Shown: positions 12,696 to 24,979 of the stretch, in pieces
How the letters are laid out: every line of letters starts with the position of its first letter
How positions within the stretch are numbered: the stretch's first letter is position 1
NCBI GenBank assembly: GCA_014843695.1
Contig: CM026401.1
Location: forward strand, 28,145,051-28,209,050
Direction: 5' to 3'
Length of the DNA stretch: 64,000 bases
Source: Archivesica marissinica
Lineage: Eukaryota > Mollusca > Bivalvia > Venerida > Vesicomyidae
The notes under the pieces: model-generated
What the model was told of the DNA's origin: nothing
Databases searched by the model: none
What the model saw: only the letters and a program-made list of their open reading frames with translations
Position numbers and translations under genes: made by a program

Positions 12696-13690
12696 CCTAG
12701 AGGATGGAGACCCAAGGAAATCTTAGAGGCTGGAGACCCAAGGAAATCTTAGAGGCTGGAGACCCAAGGAAATCTTAGAGGCTGGAGACCCAAGGAAATC
12801 TTAGAGGCTGGAGACCCAATGAAATCATTAGAGGCTGGAGACACAAGGGAATCTTAGAGTCTGGAGACACAAGGGAATCCTAGAGGCTGGAGACCCAAGG
12901 AAATCTTAGAGGCTGGAGACCCAATGAAATCATTAGAGGCTGGAGACACAAGGGAATCTTAGAGTCTGGAGACACAAGGGAATCTTAGAGTCTGGAGACC
13001 CAAGGGAATCCTAGAGGCTGGAGACCCAAGGAAATCTTAGAGGCTGGAGACCCAAGGAAATCTTAGAGGCTGGAGACCCAATGAAATCATTAGAGGCTGG
13101 AGACACAAGGGAATCTTAGAGTCTGGAGACACAAGGGAATCCTAGAGGCTGGAGACCCAAGGAAATCTTAGAGGCTGGAGACCCAATGAAATCATTAGAG
13201 GCTGGAGACACAAGGGAATCTTAGAGTCTGGAGACACAAGGGAATCTTAGAGTCTGGAGACCCAAGGGAATCCTAGAGGCTGGAGACCCAAGGAAATCTT
13301 AGAGGCTGGAGACACAAGAATCTTAGAGCTGGAGACCAAGGAAATCTTAGAGGCTGGAGACACAAGGGAATCTTAGAGTCTGGAGACACAAGGGAATCTT
13401 AGAGTCTGGAGACACAAGGGAATCTTAGAGTCTGGAGACACAAGGGAATCTTAGAGGCTGGAGACACAAGGGAATCTTAGAGGCTGGAGACCCAATGAAA
13501 TCATTAGAGGCTGGAGACACAAGGGAATCTTAGAGTCTGGAGACACAAGGGAATCTTAGAGGCTGGAGACCCAATGAAATCATTAGAGGCTGGAGACACA
13601 AGGGAATCTTAGAGTCTGGAGACACAAGGGAATCTTAGAGGCTGGAGACCCAAGGAAATCATTAGATGCTGGAGACCCAAGGGAATCTAG
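12696..13690. repeat. 25-27-bp minisatellite with mixed subtypes
   Basis: Unit core GAGGCTGGAGACCCAAGGAA plus ATCTTA, about 38 copies. Subtypes (CCAAGGAAATC, CCAATGAAATCATT, ACAAGGGAATC, GTCTGG or GCTGG) recur in the same order, for example around 12815, 12925, 13080, 13190 and 13495. That shows multi-unit blocks were copied. It shares GAGACCCA with the 25-bp array to its left. Confidence 0.93.
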
Positions 13691-13950
13691 CTAGATACTG
13701 CTTGAAGTGTTGAGGTTGACCTACCTGTGTTCTGCACTGATCTCATGAAACAGGACAATTAACATTCCATCATGAGCAAACAGTGGCAATAATAAATCTA
13801 CTTAAACCACACAAACCCACAAACCAAACTTAAACAACACCTTTTAAAGAATGTTATATATACTGCACGTGCAACCTTGCTGGATGTTTACCACTGCGTA
13901 AGCTGTCATAAACTAGTTTACAATTATAGACCATAGAGTGTTATTGTTCA

Positions 13951-14199
13951 CCGTTTCACTGCTGAATAAATTAAAGCTAATGCGCAAACAACATAGATGC
14001 AGATCAGCCGTGGCAAAATGTTGCATCTGATCGGGATCTATGTTGTTTGCTATCTGCCATGTGATTTGGCTCCACTATCTGAATAGCAAACAGCATAGAG
14101 CCTGATCATTTGGCATGTTCTGGGCAAGTTCTGTGCCATCTGAGCTGGCTCTTATGCTGTTTGCAAGAACGAATTTACTCGTTTCCAGTACAGTAAAGG
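13951..14199. mobile_element. piggyBac-like MITE family A, eroded copy
   Basis: Same internal order as the intact copy at 31209: GCAAACAACATAGATGCAGA, GATCTATGTTGTTTGC, GCTCCACTATCTGAATAGC and ATGCTGTTTGCAAGA. Its flanks are TTCA on the left and TTAA on the right, and the terminal inverted repeats are degraded. It is an old copy, with no coding capacity. Confidence 0.8.
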
Positions 14200-14279
14200 T
14201 TAATGATACAGTCACAGAATGTACTCATGTATTTTTAAATTGATTAAATTGTCTATGCCTTCATCAGTTGATACAGGGG

Positions 14280-14720
14280 CCTCTATTATTAAGGTCACTT
14301 GCCCCTTACCACTGTACTTTCTAATCCCACTGAGGGTGTCAATTTCTTACAACAATAGCTGGCGAGTCACTATTTGACTCCACAAACAATAGCTGGCGAG
14401 TCACTATTTGACTCCACAAACAATAGCTGGCGAGTCACTATTTGACTCCACAAACAATAGCTGGTGAGTCACTATTTGACTCCACAAACAATAGCTGGTG
14501 AGTCACTATTTGACTCCACAAACAATAGCTGGCGAGTCACTATTTGACTCCACAAACAATAGCTGGCGAGTCACTATTTGACTCCACAAACAATAGCTGG
14601 CGAGTCACTATTTGACTCCACAAACAATAGCTGGCGAGTCACTATTTGACTCCATAAACAATAGCTGGCGAGTCACTATTTGACACTATTGGTGCGACAT
14701 TAAACCCCCCCCCCAAAATA
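14280..14720 (+). mobile_element. SINE family S2 copy carrying an internal 34-bp expansion
   Basis: Left part: AAGGTCACTTGCCCCTTACC, TCTAATCCCACTGAGGGTGT. Right part: ATTGGTGCGACATTAAACCC, which is the S2 3' end. Between them the S2 segment AGCTGGCGAGTCACTATTTG is repeated as a 34-bp unit. The tRNA head is incomplete. Confidence 0.85.
14352..14690. repeat. 34-bp minisatellite inside SINE S2, about 10 copies
   Basis: Unit CAATAGCTGGCGAGTCACTA plus TTTGACTCCACAAA. The same segment is present once (AGCTGGAGAGTCGCCATATGAC) in unexpanded S2 copies at 22854 and 24751, so the array arose from within the SINE. Confidence 0.93.
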
Positions 14721-14782
14721 CAATCAAAACATCATTAGTTAGTACGATCAATTATTATTGTGAAACTCAGCAAGCAAATACC

Positions 14783-15666
14783 GGCTTACAGACAATGTGC
14801 TTGGTGTACAGGTTTCCATGTACTTCATAGCTTACAGACAATGTGCTGTGCTTGGTGTACAGGTTTCCATGTACTTCATAGCTTACATACATTGTGCTGT
14901 GCTTGGTGTACAGGTTTCCATGTACTTCATAGCTTACAGACAATGTACTTGGTGTACAGGTTTCCATGTACTTCATAGCTTACAGACAATGTACTTGGTG
15001 TACAGGTTTCCATGTACTTCATAGCTTACATACAATGTGCTTGGTGTACAGGTTTCCATGTACTTCATAGCTTACATACAATGTGCTTGGTGTACAGGTT
15101 TCCATGTACTTCATAGCTTACAGACAATGTGCTTGGTGTACAGGTTTCCATGTACTTCATAGCTTACATACAATGTGCTTGGTGTACAGGTTTCCATGTA
15201 CTTCATAGCTTACAGACAATGTGCACACCAACCAACACAACAATGTGCACACCAACCAACACAACAATGTGCTTGGTGTACAGGTTTCCATGTACTTCAT
15301 AGCTTACATACAATGTGCTTGGTGTACAGGTTTCCATGTACTTCATAGCTTACAGACAATGTGCTTGGTGCACAGGTTTCCATGTACTTCATAGCTTACA
15401 GACAATGTGCTTGGTGCACAGGTTTCCATGTACTTCATAGCTTACAGACAATGTGCTTGGTGTACAGGTTTCCATGTACTTCATAGCTTACAGACAATGT
15501 GCTTGGTGCACAGGTTTCCATGTACTTCATAGCTTACAGACAATGTGCTTGGTGTACAGGTTTCCATGTACTTCATAGCTTACAGACAATGTGCTTGGTG
15601 TACAGGTTTCCATGTACTTCATAGCTTACAGACAATGTGCTTGGTGCACAGGTTTCCATGTACTTC
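14783..15666. repeat. 46-bp minisatellite, about 19 copies
   Basis: Unit core GGTTTCCATGTACTTCATAG plus CTTACAGACAATGTGCTTGG. Interrupted at about 15222-15266 by two copies of a different 24-bp piece (CACACCAACCAACACAACAA). Confidence 0.95.
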
Positions 15667-17261
15667 CTCCTCATTAATTTATATTTATCATGATTTTCTC
15701 GTGTATTATATCGTAATTGTATATTATGTATATTATGTATTGTTCCATCATTCATGTTGTATGGGTGACAAACAACTGTGCTTAATCATAGTGCTGGTGA
15801 CACCTCAAGCAATCACTGGTGTTCATTCCAGTGATCTGTCAGCACTAATATCCAGCCAAAATGGATTGTGCCACCTCGGTTTTCCAGTGGAGTCTCCGTA
15901 AACCACTGGAAATACGGTGTGTTTCAGGTGACACTGCCATAACCACCGGAAAATCACTGTTTCCCAGCAGATGTCCAGTGCTCATTTCCACTAGAGATAA
16001 TAAACATTGAAACTACAATATATACCATGCATTGTTAATAATGAAAGAAACTATGTCGTTCATGCCACCATGGATAACATTTAAATGCTTGTAACGGGCT
16101 CATTTTTAATGTAATTAAAATAAAACAGATTCAGATGGAAACTCACAATTTAAACATAATTTTTGCTCATTAGCAGACTGTAAATATTCCATTAAGTATG
16201 TCTTAAATATTTGTTGGAAACATAATATAAGTTTTTACACTAATAAATGACAAGATTTGTGTCGCTAGTACACATTCAATGCCTCTAAAATAGCAGTATT
16301 GCAAGCAGTTGTATTTGTGGTTGATACACAGTGGCAGCCATCTTGTTTTATCCAATATGTATACATACACACAGTGCAGCTATATGTTGACATTTTCGTG
16401 TTTATATGTACAATTCAGCTGCAAAACACTTGATAAATTGAACTAAATGAGGAGAAATTATATACATGTAATTTATTTAACAATATTTTAAGATAAAACC
16501 GAGTGAAACAACGTCTCTTAGAGAGGAATATGGTTTTTCTTTGTAAAATTGAGTGTTCTGTACAATGTGATAGGGTAATATAAATGTGATTTTCTGGATT
16601 TAGAGGCAGGCTAGTGAAGATAAACACAATTTAGCTACAACTGTACGTCAGGTAAGGTTAGTACTAATTTACTGTTGCATCATGAAAGGAAAATAGTGCT
16701 AAATTACTGAAAATTACTCCTTTTGTGTGTGCATAAAAATAGAAATATTTATGTTGTGCTAAGAGTTGCTTCCCCTGGTCTATTCAAAACCTGACATTGG
16801 ATTAAAGAGGAAATTGAATGAAATCTAGGTTGTTTTGTATTATGGTACTGTATAATTAAATATTGATGTTGAATGATGAAATAGACTTTATACAATTCAT
16901 ATTATACATAAAGTAACCACTGTGTAATAAATAATAATGTAATTAAAACATATTGTATAATTAAATTAGAGTTGCTTAGCTTGGGTTATAACATATGATA
17001 AAGATGTATTTATGTACCATTTCTTATTAATTTGAATCGTTATTTAATCTCTCCTTTGGATCGCTGTTTGTGCAAGGTTATTTTGAAAGGCTTTATCAAA
17101 TTCTACAAATTTCCATCCAAAGGTCCATCCGCACCCATGAAATGTGACGTATGTGGCTAGGAGAGGAATAGATTTACTGTCTAGTGGTCTTGGGTTAGGG
17201 ATAAACAACTTTTATGTGGCTAACAATTCCGTATGTGTGGCTTTGAGATTGAAAGGAATAC
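15667..17261. other. AT-rich intronic sequence, no gene recognised
   Basis: About 1.6 kb of single-copy AT-rich DNA. No tandem array, SINE landmark or exon with a family match was recognised on either strand. Confidence 0.5.
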
Positions 17262-17560
17262 ATTGACAGTGTAGTAGTTAAGTCAACATTACCAATACCA
17301 CATACATTGACAGTGTAGTAGTTAAGTCAACATTACCAATACCACATACATTGACAGTCGTTAAGTCAACATTACCAATAGCACATACCTTGACAGTGTA
17401 GTAGTTAAGTCAACATTACCAATACCACATACATTGACAGTGTAGTAGCTAAGTCAACATTACCAATACCACATACATTGACAGTGTAGTAGCTAAGTCA
17501 ACATTACCAATACCACATACATTGACAGTGTAGTAGTCAAGTCACGAAACATTACCAAAT
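17262..17560. repeat. 44-bp minisatellite, about 6 copies
   Basis: Unit core CATTGACAGTGTAGTAGTTA plus AGTCAACATTACCAATACCA. One unit (near 17345) lacks 7-8 bases. Confidence 0.93.
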
Positions 17561-17604
17561 TAACATACATAATAAAGGCCATACTGTTATGAAGTGCCAG
17601 TGAT

Positions 17605-18003
17605 ATCTATGGATGTGAGTGTAGATATCTATGGATGTGAGTGTAGATATCTATGGAGGTGAGTGTAGATATATATGGAGGTGAGTGTAGATATATATGG
17701 ATGTGAGTGTAGATATCTATGGATGTGAGTGTAGATATCTATGGATGTGAGTGTAGATATCTATGGAGGTGAGTGTAGATATATATGGGTGTAAGTGTAG
17801 ATATCTATGGAGGTGAGTGTAGATATCTATGGAGGTGAGTGTAGATATCTATGGAGGTGAGTGTAGATATCTATGGAGGTGAATGTAGATATATATGGAT
17901 GTGAGTGTAGATATCTATGGAGGTGAGTGTAGATATCTATGGATGTGAGTGTAGATATCTATGGAGGTGAGTGTAGATATCTATGGAGGTGAGTGTAGAT
18001 AGA
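17605..18003. repeat. 22-bp minisatellite, about 18 copies
   Basis: Unit TATGGAGGTGAGTGTAGATA plus TC, with GGATGTG/GGAGGTG variation. Confidence 0.95.
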
Positions 18004-18019
18004 TATACTGACTATTTAT

Positions 18020-18372
18020 ATGCAGATTGATATTTAAATGGCTGTATGTATGGAGAAAGGTTAAAGGGGCAGTCATATGTATGGAGATATAGCTGTATAT
18101 TAGCCTAAACCTCTGTGCGAGAAAGGTTAAAGGGGCAGTCATATGTATGGAGATATAGCTGTATATTAGCCTAAACCTCTGCGTTAAAGGGGCAGTCATA
18201 TGTATGGAGATATAGCTGTATATTAGCCTAAACCTCTGCGAGAAAGGTTAAAGGGGCAGTCATATGTATGGAGATATAGCTGTATATTAGCCTAAACCTC
18301 TGTGCGAGAAAGGTTAAAGGGGCAATAATATGTATGGAGATATAGCTGTATATTAGCCTAGCCTCCATTGGA
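18020..18372. repeat. About 66-bp minisatellite, 5 copies
   Basis: Unit core GGTTAAAGGGGCAGTCATAT plus GTATGGAGATATAGCTGTAT and TAGCCTAAACCTCTGTGC. One copy (from about 18184) has lost the GAGAAAGG segment. Confidence 0.93.
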
Positions 18373-18534
18373 AAAGGTTAACCGCCATTAATCCTGGAAG
18401 GTCGTGTTTACTACTGATTGAATGTGAGGAGAGCATCCAATTATACTAGGTCTATTAAAGACAGAATCATCAATTGTTACATATTCCTATTATATAGTCT
18501 GACATAAACAAGGGACAAAATTGTCATAAATGTT

Positions 18535-20318
18535 GTCATATATTAACTGATTGTGTGCGACATAAATGTCATATGTTGACATACTGTGTGCGACATAAAT
18601 GTCATATGTTGACATACTGTGTGTGGCACCAATGTCATATGTTAACATACTCTGTGTGTGGCACCAATGTCATATGTTGACATACTGTGTGTGGCACCAA
18701 TGTCTTATGTTGACATACTCTGTGTGTGGCACCAGTGTCTTATGTTAACATACTCTGTGTGTGGCACCAATGTCATATGTTAACATACTCTGTGTGTGGC
18801 ACCAATGTCATATGTTGACATACTGTGTGTGGCACCAATGTCTTATGTTGACATACTCTGTGTGTGGCACCAATGTCTTATGTTAACATACTCTGTGTGT
18901 GGCACCAATGTCATATGTTAACATACTCTGTGTGTGGCACCAATGTCATATGTTGACATACTGTGTGTGGCACCAATGTCTTATGTTAACATACTCTGTG
19001 TGTGGCACCAATGTCATATGTTGACATACTGTGTGCAACACCAATGTCTTATGTTAACATACTCTGTGCAGCACCAATGTCTTATGTTAACATACTCTGT
19101 GCAGCACCAATATCTTATGTTAACATACTCTGTGCAGCACCAATGTCTTATGTTAACATACTCTGTGCAGCACCAATGTCTTATGTTAACATACTCTGTG
19201 TGTGGCACCAATGTCATATGTTGACATACTGTGTGCAACACCAATGTCTTATGTTAACATACTCTGTGCAGCACCAATGTCTTATGTTAACATACTCTGT
19301 GCAGCACCAATATCTTATGTTAACATACTCTGTGCAGCACCAATGTCATATGTTAACATACTCTGTGCAGCACCAATGTCTTATGTTAACATACTCTGTG
19401 CAGCACCAATATCTTATGTTAACATACTCTGTGCAGCACCAATGTCATATGTTAACATACTCTGTGCAGCACCAATGTCTTATGTTAACATACTCTGTGC
19501 AGCTCCAATGTCATATGTTAACATACTCTGTGCAGCACCAATGTCTTATGTTAACATACTCTGTGCAACACCAATGTCTTATGTTAACATACTCTGTGTG
19601 TGGCACCAATGTCTTATGTTAACATACTCTGTGTGGCACCAATGTCTTATGTTAACATACTCTGTGTGGCACCAATGTCTTATGTTAACATACTCTGTGT
19701 GTGGCACCAATGTCATATGTTGACATACTGTGTGCAGCACCAATGTCTTATGTTAACATACTCTGTGCAACACCAATGTCTTATGTTAACATACTCTGTG
19801 CAGCACCAATGTCTTATGTTAACATACTCTGTGCAGCACCAATATCTTATGTTAACATACTCTGTGCAGCACCAATATCTTATGTTAACATACTCTGTGC
19901 AGCACCAATGTCATATGTTAACATACTCTGTGCAGCACCAATGTCTTATGTTAACATACTCTGTGCAGCACCAATATCTTATGTTAACATACTCTGTGCA
20001 GCACCAATATCTTATGTTAACATACTCTGTGCAGCACCAATGTCATATGTTAACATACTCTGTGCAGCACCAATGTCTTATGTTAACATACTCTGTGCAA
20101 CACCAATGTCTTATGTTAACATACTCTGTGCAGCACCAATGTCTTATGTTAACATACTCTGTGCAGCACCAATGTCTTATGTTAACATACTCTGTGTGGC
20201 ACCAATGTCATATGTTAACATACTCTGTGCAGCACCAATGTCTTATGTTAACATACTCTGTGTGGCACCAATGTCTTATGTTAACATACTCTGTGCAGCA
20301 CCAATGTCTTATGTTAAT
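18535..20318. repeat. 33-36-bp minisatellite, about 53 copies
   Basis: Unit core CACCAATGTCTTATGTTAAC plus ATACTCTGTGCAG or ATACTCTGTGTGTGG. The left part has the GTGTGTGG and TTGACATACTG forms. The right part is mostly the 33-bp GTGCAG form, which keeps a reading frame open and so gives spurious ORFs. Confidence 0.95.
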
Positions 20319-21119
20319 AAATGTTACCTAAGCCTGCATGCAGTATTAGCATACCTCAAGTAATGACTTTGTAAGAAGAAATATTACTGGGGTTGTTAGT
20401 TAGTGTTTACACAGGGAGCTAGAGTATAGATCTCTTATAGAACACAAACAACTTTCCATTGAAAACTTCTCTGGCTCTATTTCACCTTCCATCCTTTAGA
20501 TAAACAGCAAACACAATCATGTTATGAAAAACAAGCGAAATCAATCATTTTGAATAGCAATTATCAGTATAAATCCGGGCAATTTTTCAGGCTTAAATGA
20601 GGAGCCGTGTATGTATGAGATCTTAACTGCGTATACTGTAGAAGATAACCCCCTCTTCGCTGTTATCATACGGGTTTTATCCCACTTAGATGAGATCAGT
20701 AGCCGCTACTGCCTTTCCTCTTATCTACCGAGAAACAAAAATTCAAATGAAAACATTGATTGTGGGTTTCTTTATGGAACAATCTGATTATAAACTGGTG
20801 TATCCATAATACAGGCACGGGGAATATGGAGATCGTGTTTCATGGAGCTCCTGGTTTGTGAATAGAGTAGAAGTGCTATTCCATGTTAACTATGTAAAAT
20901 GATAGCAAGGAGTTGGGTGAAATATTGTAATGCCAGTTGGTGAAAATAACATTCTGTCCAGACGGCATGCATAAATTTGGAAAATCCGGTTTTCAAGTGA
21001 ATATCAGGAGATTGATATGAGACTAACAGCTTTGTTTGTTGCGATACACGAGCCCGTGACCTAGTTATCCAGAAACACCCAGCCTGGCACTGCTGCAATG
21101 AAGAATATATGAAAGAAAT
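20319..21119. other. Single-copy intronic sequence, no gene recognised
   Basis: No array or exon recognised. A tRNA-like B-box sequence is present on the minus strand near 21045-21065 (GGTCACGGGCTCGTG), too isolated to call an element. Confidence 0.45.
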
Positions 21120-21350
21120 TCATTCACCAATATTTTGATTACAGAATAAAGAAATGTATATATAAATATTTATAATATTACAGAATAGAGAAATGTATAT
21201 ATAAATATTTATAATATTACAGAATAGAGAAATGTATATATAAATATTTATAATATTACAGAATAGAGAAATGTATATATAAATATTTATAATATTACAG
21301 AATAGGGAAAATATTACAGAATAGAGAAATGTATATATAAATATTTATAA
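21120..21350. repeat. 39-bp AT-rich minisatellite, about 6 copies
   Basis: Unit core TTACAGAATAGAGAAATGTA plus TATATAAATATTTATAATA. Confidence 0.93.
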
Positions 21351-22425
21351 TATTACTTTGATTGAGGTTGTTGACAGTCTGTTGATAATATTACTTTGAT
21401 TGACTTTGTTGACAGTCTGTTGATAATATTACTTTGATTGACTTTGTTGACAGTCTGTTGATAATATTACTTTGATTGACTTTGTTGACAGTCTGTTGAT
21501 AATATTACTTTGATTGACTTTGTTGACAGTCTGTTGATAATATTACTTTGATTGACTTTGTTGACAGTCTGTTGATAATATTACTTTGATTGAGTTTGTT
21601 GACAGTCTGTTGATAATATTACAACACAAAATTTGATTGACTTTGTTGACAGTCTGTTGATAATATTACTTTGATTGACTTTGTTGACAGTCTGTTGATA
21701 ATATTACTTTGATTGACTTTGTTGACAGTCTGTTGATAATATTACTTTGATTGACTTTGTTGACAGTCTGTTGATAATATTACTTTGATTGAGGTTGTTG
21801 ACAGTCTGTTGATAATATTACTTTGATTGACTTTGTTGACAGTCTGTTGATAATATTACTTTGATTGACTTTGTTGACAGTCTGTTGATAATATTACTTT
21901 GATTGACTTTGTTGACAGTCTGTTGATAATATTACTTTGATTGACTTTGTTGACAGTCTGTTGATAATATACAACACACAAAATACTTTGATTGAGGTTG
22001 TTGACAGTCTGTTGATAATATTACTTTGATTGACTTTGTTGACAGTCTTGATAATATTACTTTGATTGACTTTGTTGACAGTCTGTTGATAATATTACTT
22101 TGATTGACTTTGTTGACAGTCTGTTGATAATATTACTTTGATTGACTTGTTGACAGTCTGTTGATAATATTACTTTGATTGACTTTGTGACAGTCTGTTG
22201 AAATATACTTTGATTGACTTTGTTGACAGTCTGTTGATAATATTACTTTGATTGAGGTTGTTGACAGTCTGTTGATAATATTACTTTGATTGACTTTGTT
22301 GACAGTCTGTTGATAATATTACTTTGATTGACTTTGTTGACAGTCTGTTGATAATATTACTTTGATTGACTTTGTTGACAGTCTGTTGATAATATTACTT
22401 TCATTGACGTTGTTGACAGTCTGTT
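21345..22425. repeat. 38-bp minisatellite, about 28 copies
   Basis: Unit core TTACTTTGATTGACTTTGTT plus GACAGTCTGTTGATAATA. Two units carry an ACAACACAAAAT-type insertion (about 21622 and 21970). It starts where the preceding AT-rich array ends, sharing ATAATATTAC. Confidence 0.95.
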
Positions 22426-22840
22426 GTTATGTTTCTTGGATTGAGTCTGCAGTGAATGCAATGATGGATACTGCCATTACTGTATCAACTTATATAATGT
22501 TTGTTCAACTTATATACTGTTTGTTCAACTTATATACTGTTTGTTCAATTTATTTACTTATTTGGGGGGGGGCACAAGGAGCAACCTCCTCGTGTATCTG
22601 CTGTGGTTTGGGCTGTAATAAGTACTTGGATGTCAACAATAGGAAGTCGCTAATACCCTGTTACAGATTTATTGTACCCCCCAACCCGCTCAGATTTAGA
22701 ATAGAACATGTCAACAACACTAAGTATACACAGAGTGTTAATCAAATATGTAACATAGAGACAGAGCAAACTGGAGAATATGAAACACGGTTCTGGAGAT
22801 GAGATCTCCTGCTGAACACCAAAACCATGAACTGTTCTTT
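22426..22840. other. Spacer with a short 20-bp triplication
   Basis: TTTGTTCAACTTATATACTG-type 20-bp units occur three times at about 22497-22552, followed by a poly-G run at 22563-22571. No exon was recognised. Confidence 0.55.
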
Positions 22841-22853
22841 TGTTTGGATTTGC

Positions 22854-23099
22854 GGGTCCTCCGTGGCCAAGTGGTTAAATCACTTGTGCCTCGCCGCTGT
22901 AGGTTCGAATTCTTTCAAGTTGGGAAGCTCTCCTGCTAGGTTGCGGAAGCTCTGTGGTTATACCAGGGTGCCCGTCCGTGCTTGAAATGCTGCTCGGACA
23001 GGCACTCAAGGGTTTCCTTCACAAATACTAGCTGGAGAGTCGCCATATGACTTAATGTAAGCTGTTGGTGCCACTTTAAACCCCAAAATCAAAGAAGAA
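22854..23099 (+). mobile_element. SINE family S2, full-length copy with 13-bp target duplication
   Basis: Flanked by TGTTTGGATTTGC at 22841-22853 and again at 23100-23112. The head resembles a class II (Ser/Leu-like) tRNA, with A box TGGCCAAGTGG and B-box-like GGTTCGAATTC (one mismatch to the consensus). The body carries GGTTGCGGAAGCTCTGTGG, GGTGCCCGTCCGTG and AGCTGGAGAGTCGCCATATG. The 3' end is GTTGGTGCCACTTTAAACCC followed by an A-rich tail. It is non-coding, transcribed by pol III in the active state and mobilised by a LINE in trans (family knowledge). Confidence 0.93.
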
Positions 23100-23205
23100 T
23101 GTTTGGATTTGCCAATAGAGAATTAGCGATGTATGTGTGTCAGTTGTGGTTATTAGCAGTGACAGGAACAAGAACTATGGCCAGGTGATATCATAATTAA
23201 TAACA

Positions 23206-23428
23206 GTTCTGCATCTGTGAACACAAACCAGTCTGCACGGTACATATCCTGCATCTGTGAACACAAACCAGTCTGCACGGTACATATCCTGTATCTCTGA
23301 ACACAAACCAGTCTGCACGGTACATATCCTGCATCTCTGAACACAAACCAGTCTGCATGGTACATATCCTGTATCTCTGAACACAAACCAGTCTGCACTG
23401 TACATATCCTGCATCTCTGAACACAAAT
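23206..23428. repeat. 40-bp minisatellite, 5-6 copies
   Basis: Unit core TGCATCTCTGAACACAAACC plus AGTCTGCACGGTACATATCC. Confidence 0.95.
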
Positions 23429-23449
23429 CTTTTCTAATCAATTATTTAA

Positions 23450-23586
23450 CTCTTTGCATGTTGGGTAAAATAAAAGTTGTAAATAGTTCAAATAATTGTA
23501 ATGACAATTCATTAATGTTAGCTTCGTATATATAGCTGAATACGCTGGAAATATGTCGGGGAATTTCATTAGAATAGCGTGCAGAG
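23450..23586. mobile_element. TTAA-flanked MITE, family C, 137 bp
   Basis: TTAA at 23446-23449 and 23587-23590. The ends are inverted: CTCTTTGCATG on the left, and GCGTGCAGAG on the right (complement CTCTGCACGC). TTAA duplication with short inverted repeats suggests a piggyBac-mobilised MITE. A piece at about 51578-51625 shares its right half (GGAATTTCATTAGAAT). Confidence 0.65.
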
Positions 23587-23590
23587 TTAA

Positions 23591-24737
23591 GAATTGTTTT
23601 CGACAGTTACACTGTGAAAACCTCTGTTAAACTAAACAGATCTTTTTATATGAATTACAATGTAAATTGGAAGTAAAGACTTAAATTTTAAGATAGTATG
23701 TAGAAGCGATCGACCCCCCCCCCATCTTATAACCATTTTTAATCATCTTTTTTATCACACATGTTCATCTAATAAACCGTAGCAGCAGTAAGAACTGACA
23801 ATGTAATCTATGGGTTGGGATGGCCACCCTTGTGGAACGTTTACTGAAAGCAGCAGTAAGAACCCATCTAATGATCTAGTTGATACTAATTTATTTTAGC
23901 TCGATTACGAAACAGGTTCATGCAACATTAGTTAAATCTCTCTCGAGACCTCATTCCTGATGGAATACATTGCCATGAGATAAATGTGATCTATTGGTTA
24001 GCATGTCCACCGTTTTGGAACATTTAATGAAATTGGCCGTAAAATCCGATAATTTGATCTATTGCTCAGCATGGCTGCCCATAAAAAAATAACTGACAGC
24101 GGCTGTAAAAGCAGGTAATATATGGTATAGAATGGCCACCAAGGTGGCATATAGTTTCCCCAACCATCACTCTGTATGAAGCTCCTCTATATACTGGAGA
24201 ACTGCTATCTTGTAAAAGATTTCTTGTGTTTTTACGAGAACAGTTATAGCAAACAGAAGCTCAAAAATCCCAATAATTACTTAGTTGTGTAGAGATGGGA
24301 TCTGTTTATCCTCTACCCACTGTGATATATGTGCTGCTATATAGTTCACAAACTGTACAAAACCTATAATACAGTCATATACCATTAATTCTTTATCATA
24401 ACTATAATTTTATGACACTTTTATGGGGTGCTTTTCTTATGAAACATTAGAGGTAAGGATATGAAACGACTTTTGCAGAGGATTTAAAAAGCATATAATA
24501 GAGTGCTATATGATGATTGTTAAAAGCGTTTTATCGGTAAAGCTTTCATGGATGAAAATGCTTCACGTACTCCTTAATGCTTTTAATGTCTTCCAATATC
24601 AAGAGCTCATTTAGCTCAGAACGCAAGCATGTAGAATTCTGTATGTTATATGTAATGTATCAATTATGCAGTTGCATGTGTCCAGTGATCCAATGATCGT
24701 TGCTTAATTGTGCGCGTTGAACATTAGTGGGTTTTTC
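23591..24737. other. Intronic sequence with an old 68-bp-type repeat interrupted by a SINE
   Basis: Diverged versions of one segment occur near 23806 (ATGGCCACCCTTGTGGAACG), 23990 (ATGTCCACCGTTTTGGAACA), 24060 (CAGCATGGCTGCCC) and 24125 (ATGGCCACCAAGGTGGC). A minus-strand S3 SINE fragment separates the first from the rest. From 24180 to 24737 nothing was recognised. Confidence 0.5.
23885..23985 (-). mobile_element. SINE family S3 fragment, minus strand
   Basis: Minus-strand reading gives TCATGGCAATGTATTCCATC, AGGAATGAGGTCTCGAGAGA and TTGCATGAACCTGTTTCGTA, the S3 3' region also seen at 26349, 30030, 33160, 41140 and 49596. Confidence 0.75.
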
Positions 24738-24750
24738 CGATGACCATTAA

Positions 24751-24979
24751 GTGGGCTCCGTTGTCAAGTGGTTATGGTCGTTGACTTCAAATCACTTGCC
24801 CCTCACCGCTGCTGGTTCAAGTCCGTCCCACTTGGGGTGTCGAATTATTTCATGTGAGGAAGCTATCCATCTGGCTTGCGGAAGTTCGGTGGTTCTACCC
24901 GGGACCCTGCCGGAAATACTGCCAATAATGGCTGGAAAGCCACCATATGACATAACCTGTTGGCCCTAAACAAATAAAT
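24751..24979 (+). mobile_element. SINE family S2, full-length copy with 13-bp target duplication
   Basis: Flanked by CGATGACCATTAA at 24738-24750 and 24980-24992. The head is GGGCTCCGTTGTCAAGTGG with B box GGTTCAAGTCC. The body matches the copy at 22854 (GGCTTGCGGAAGTTCGGTGG, GGCTGGAAAGCCACCATATG). The 3' end is degenerate (GTTGGCCCTAAACAAATAAA). Confidence 0.93.

Noticed and set aside
14270..14740. Target-site duplication for the SINE at 14280 (CATCAGTTGATAC and CATCATTAGTTAGTAC)
   Set aside because: The two sequences align only with gaps. The similarity is too weak to call a duplication.
22362..22802. 146-codon frame
   Set aside because: Its first third is the 38-bp array and the remainder is spacer containing a 20-bp triplication. 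No protein features.
22854..23099. Functional tRNA gene
   Set aside because: A and B box sequences are present, but there is no complete cloverleaf. The sequence continues as a SINE with a target-site duplication. The same holds for 24751 and 51287.
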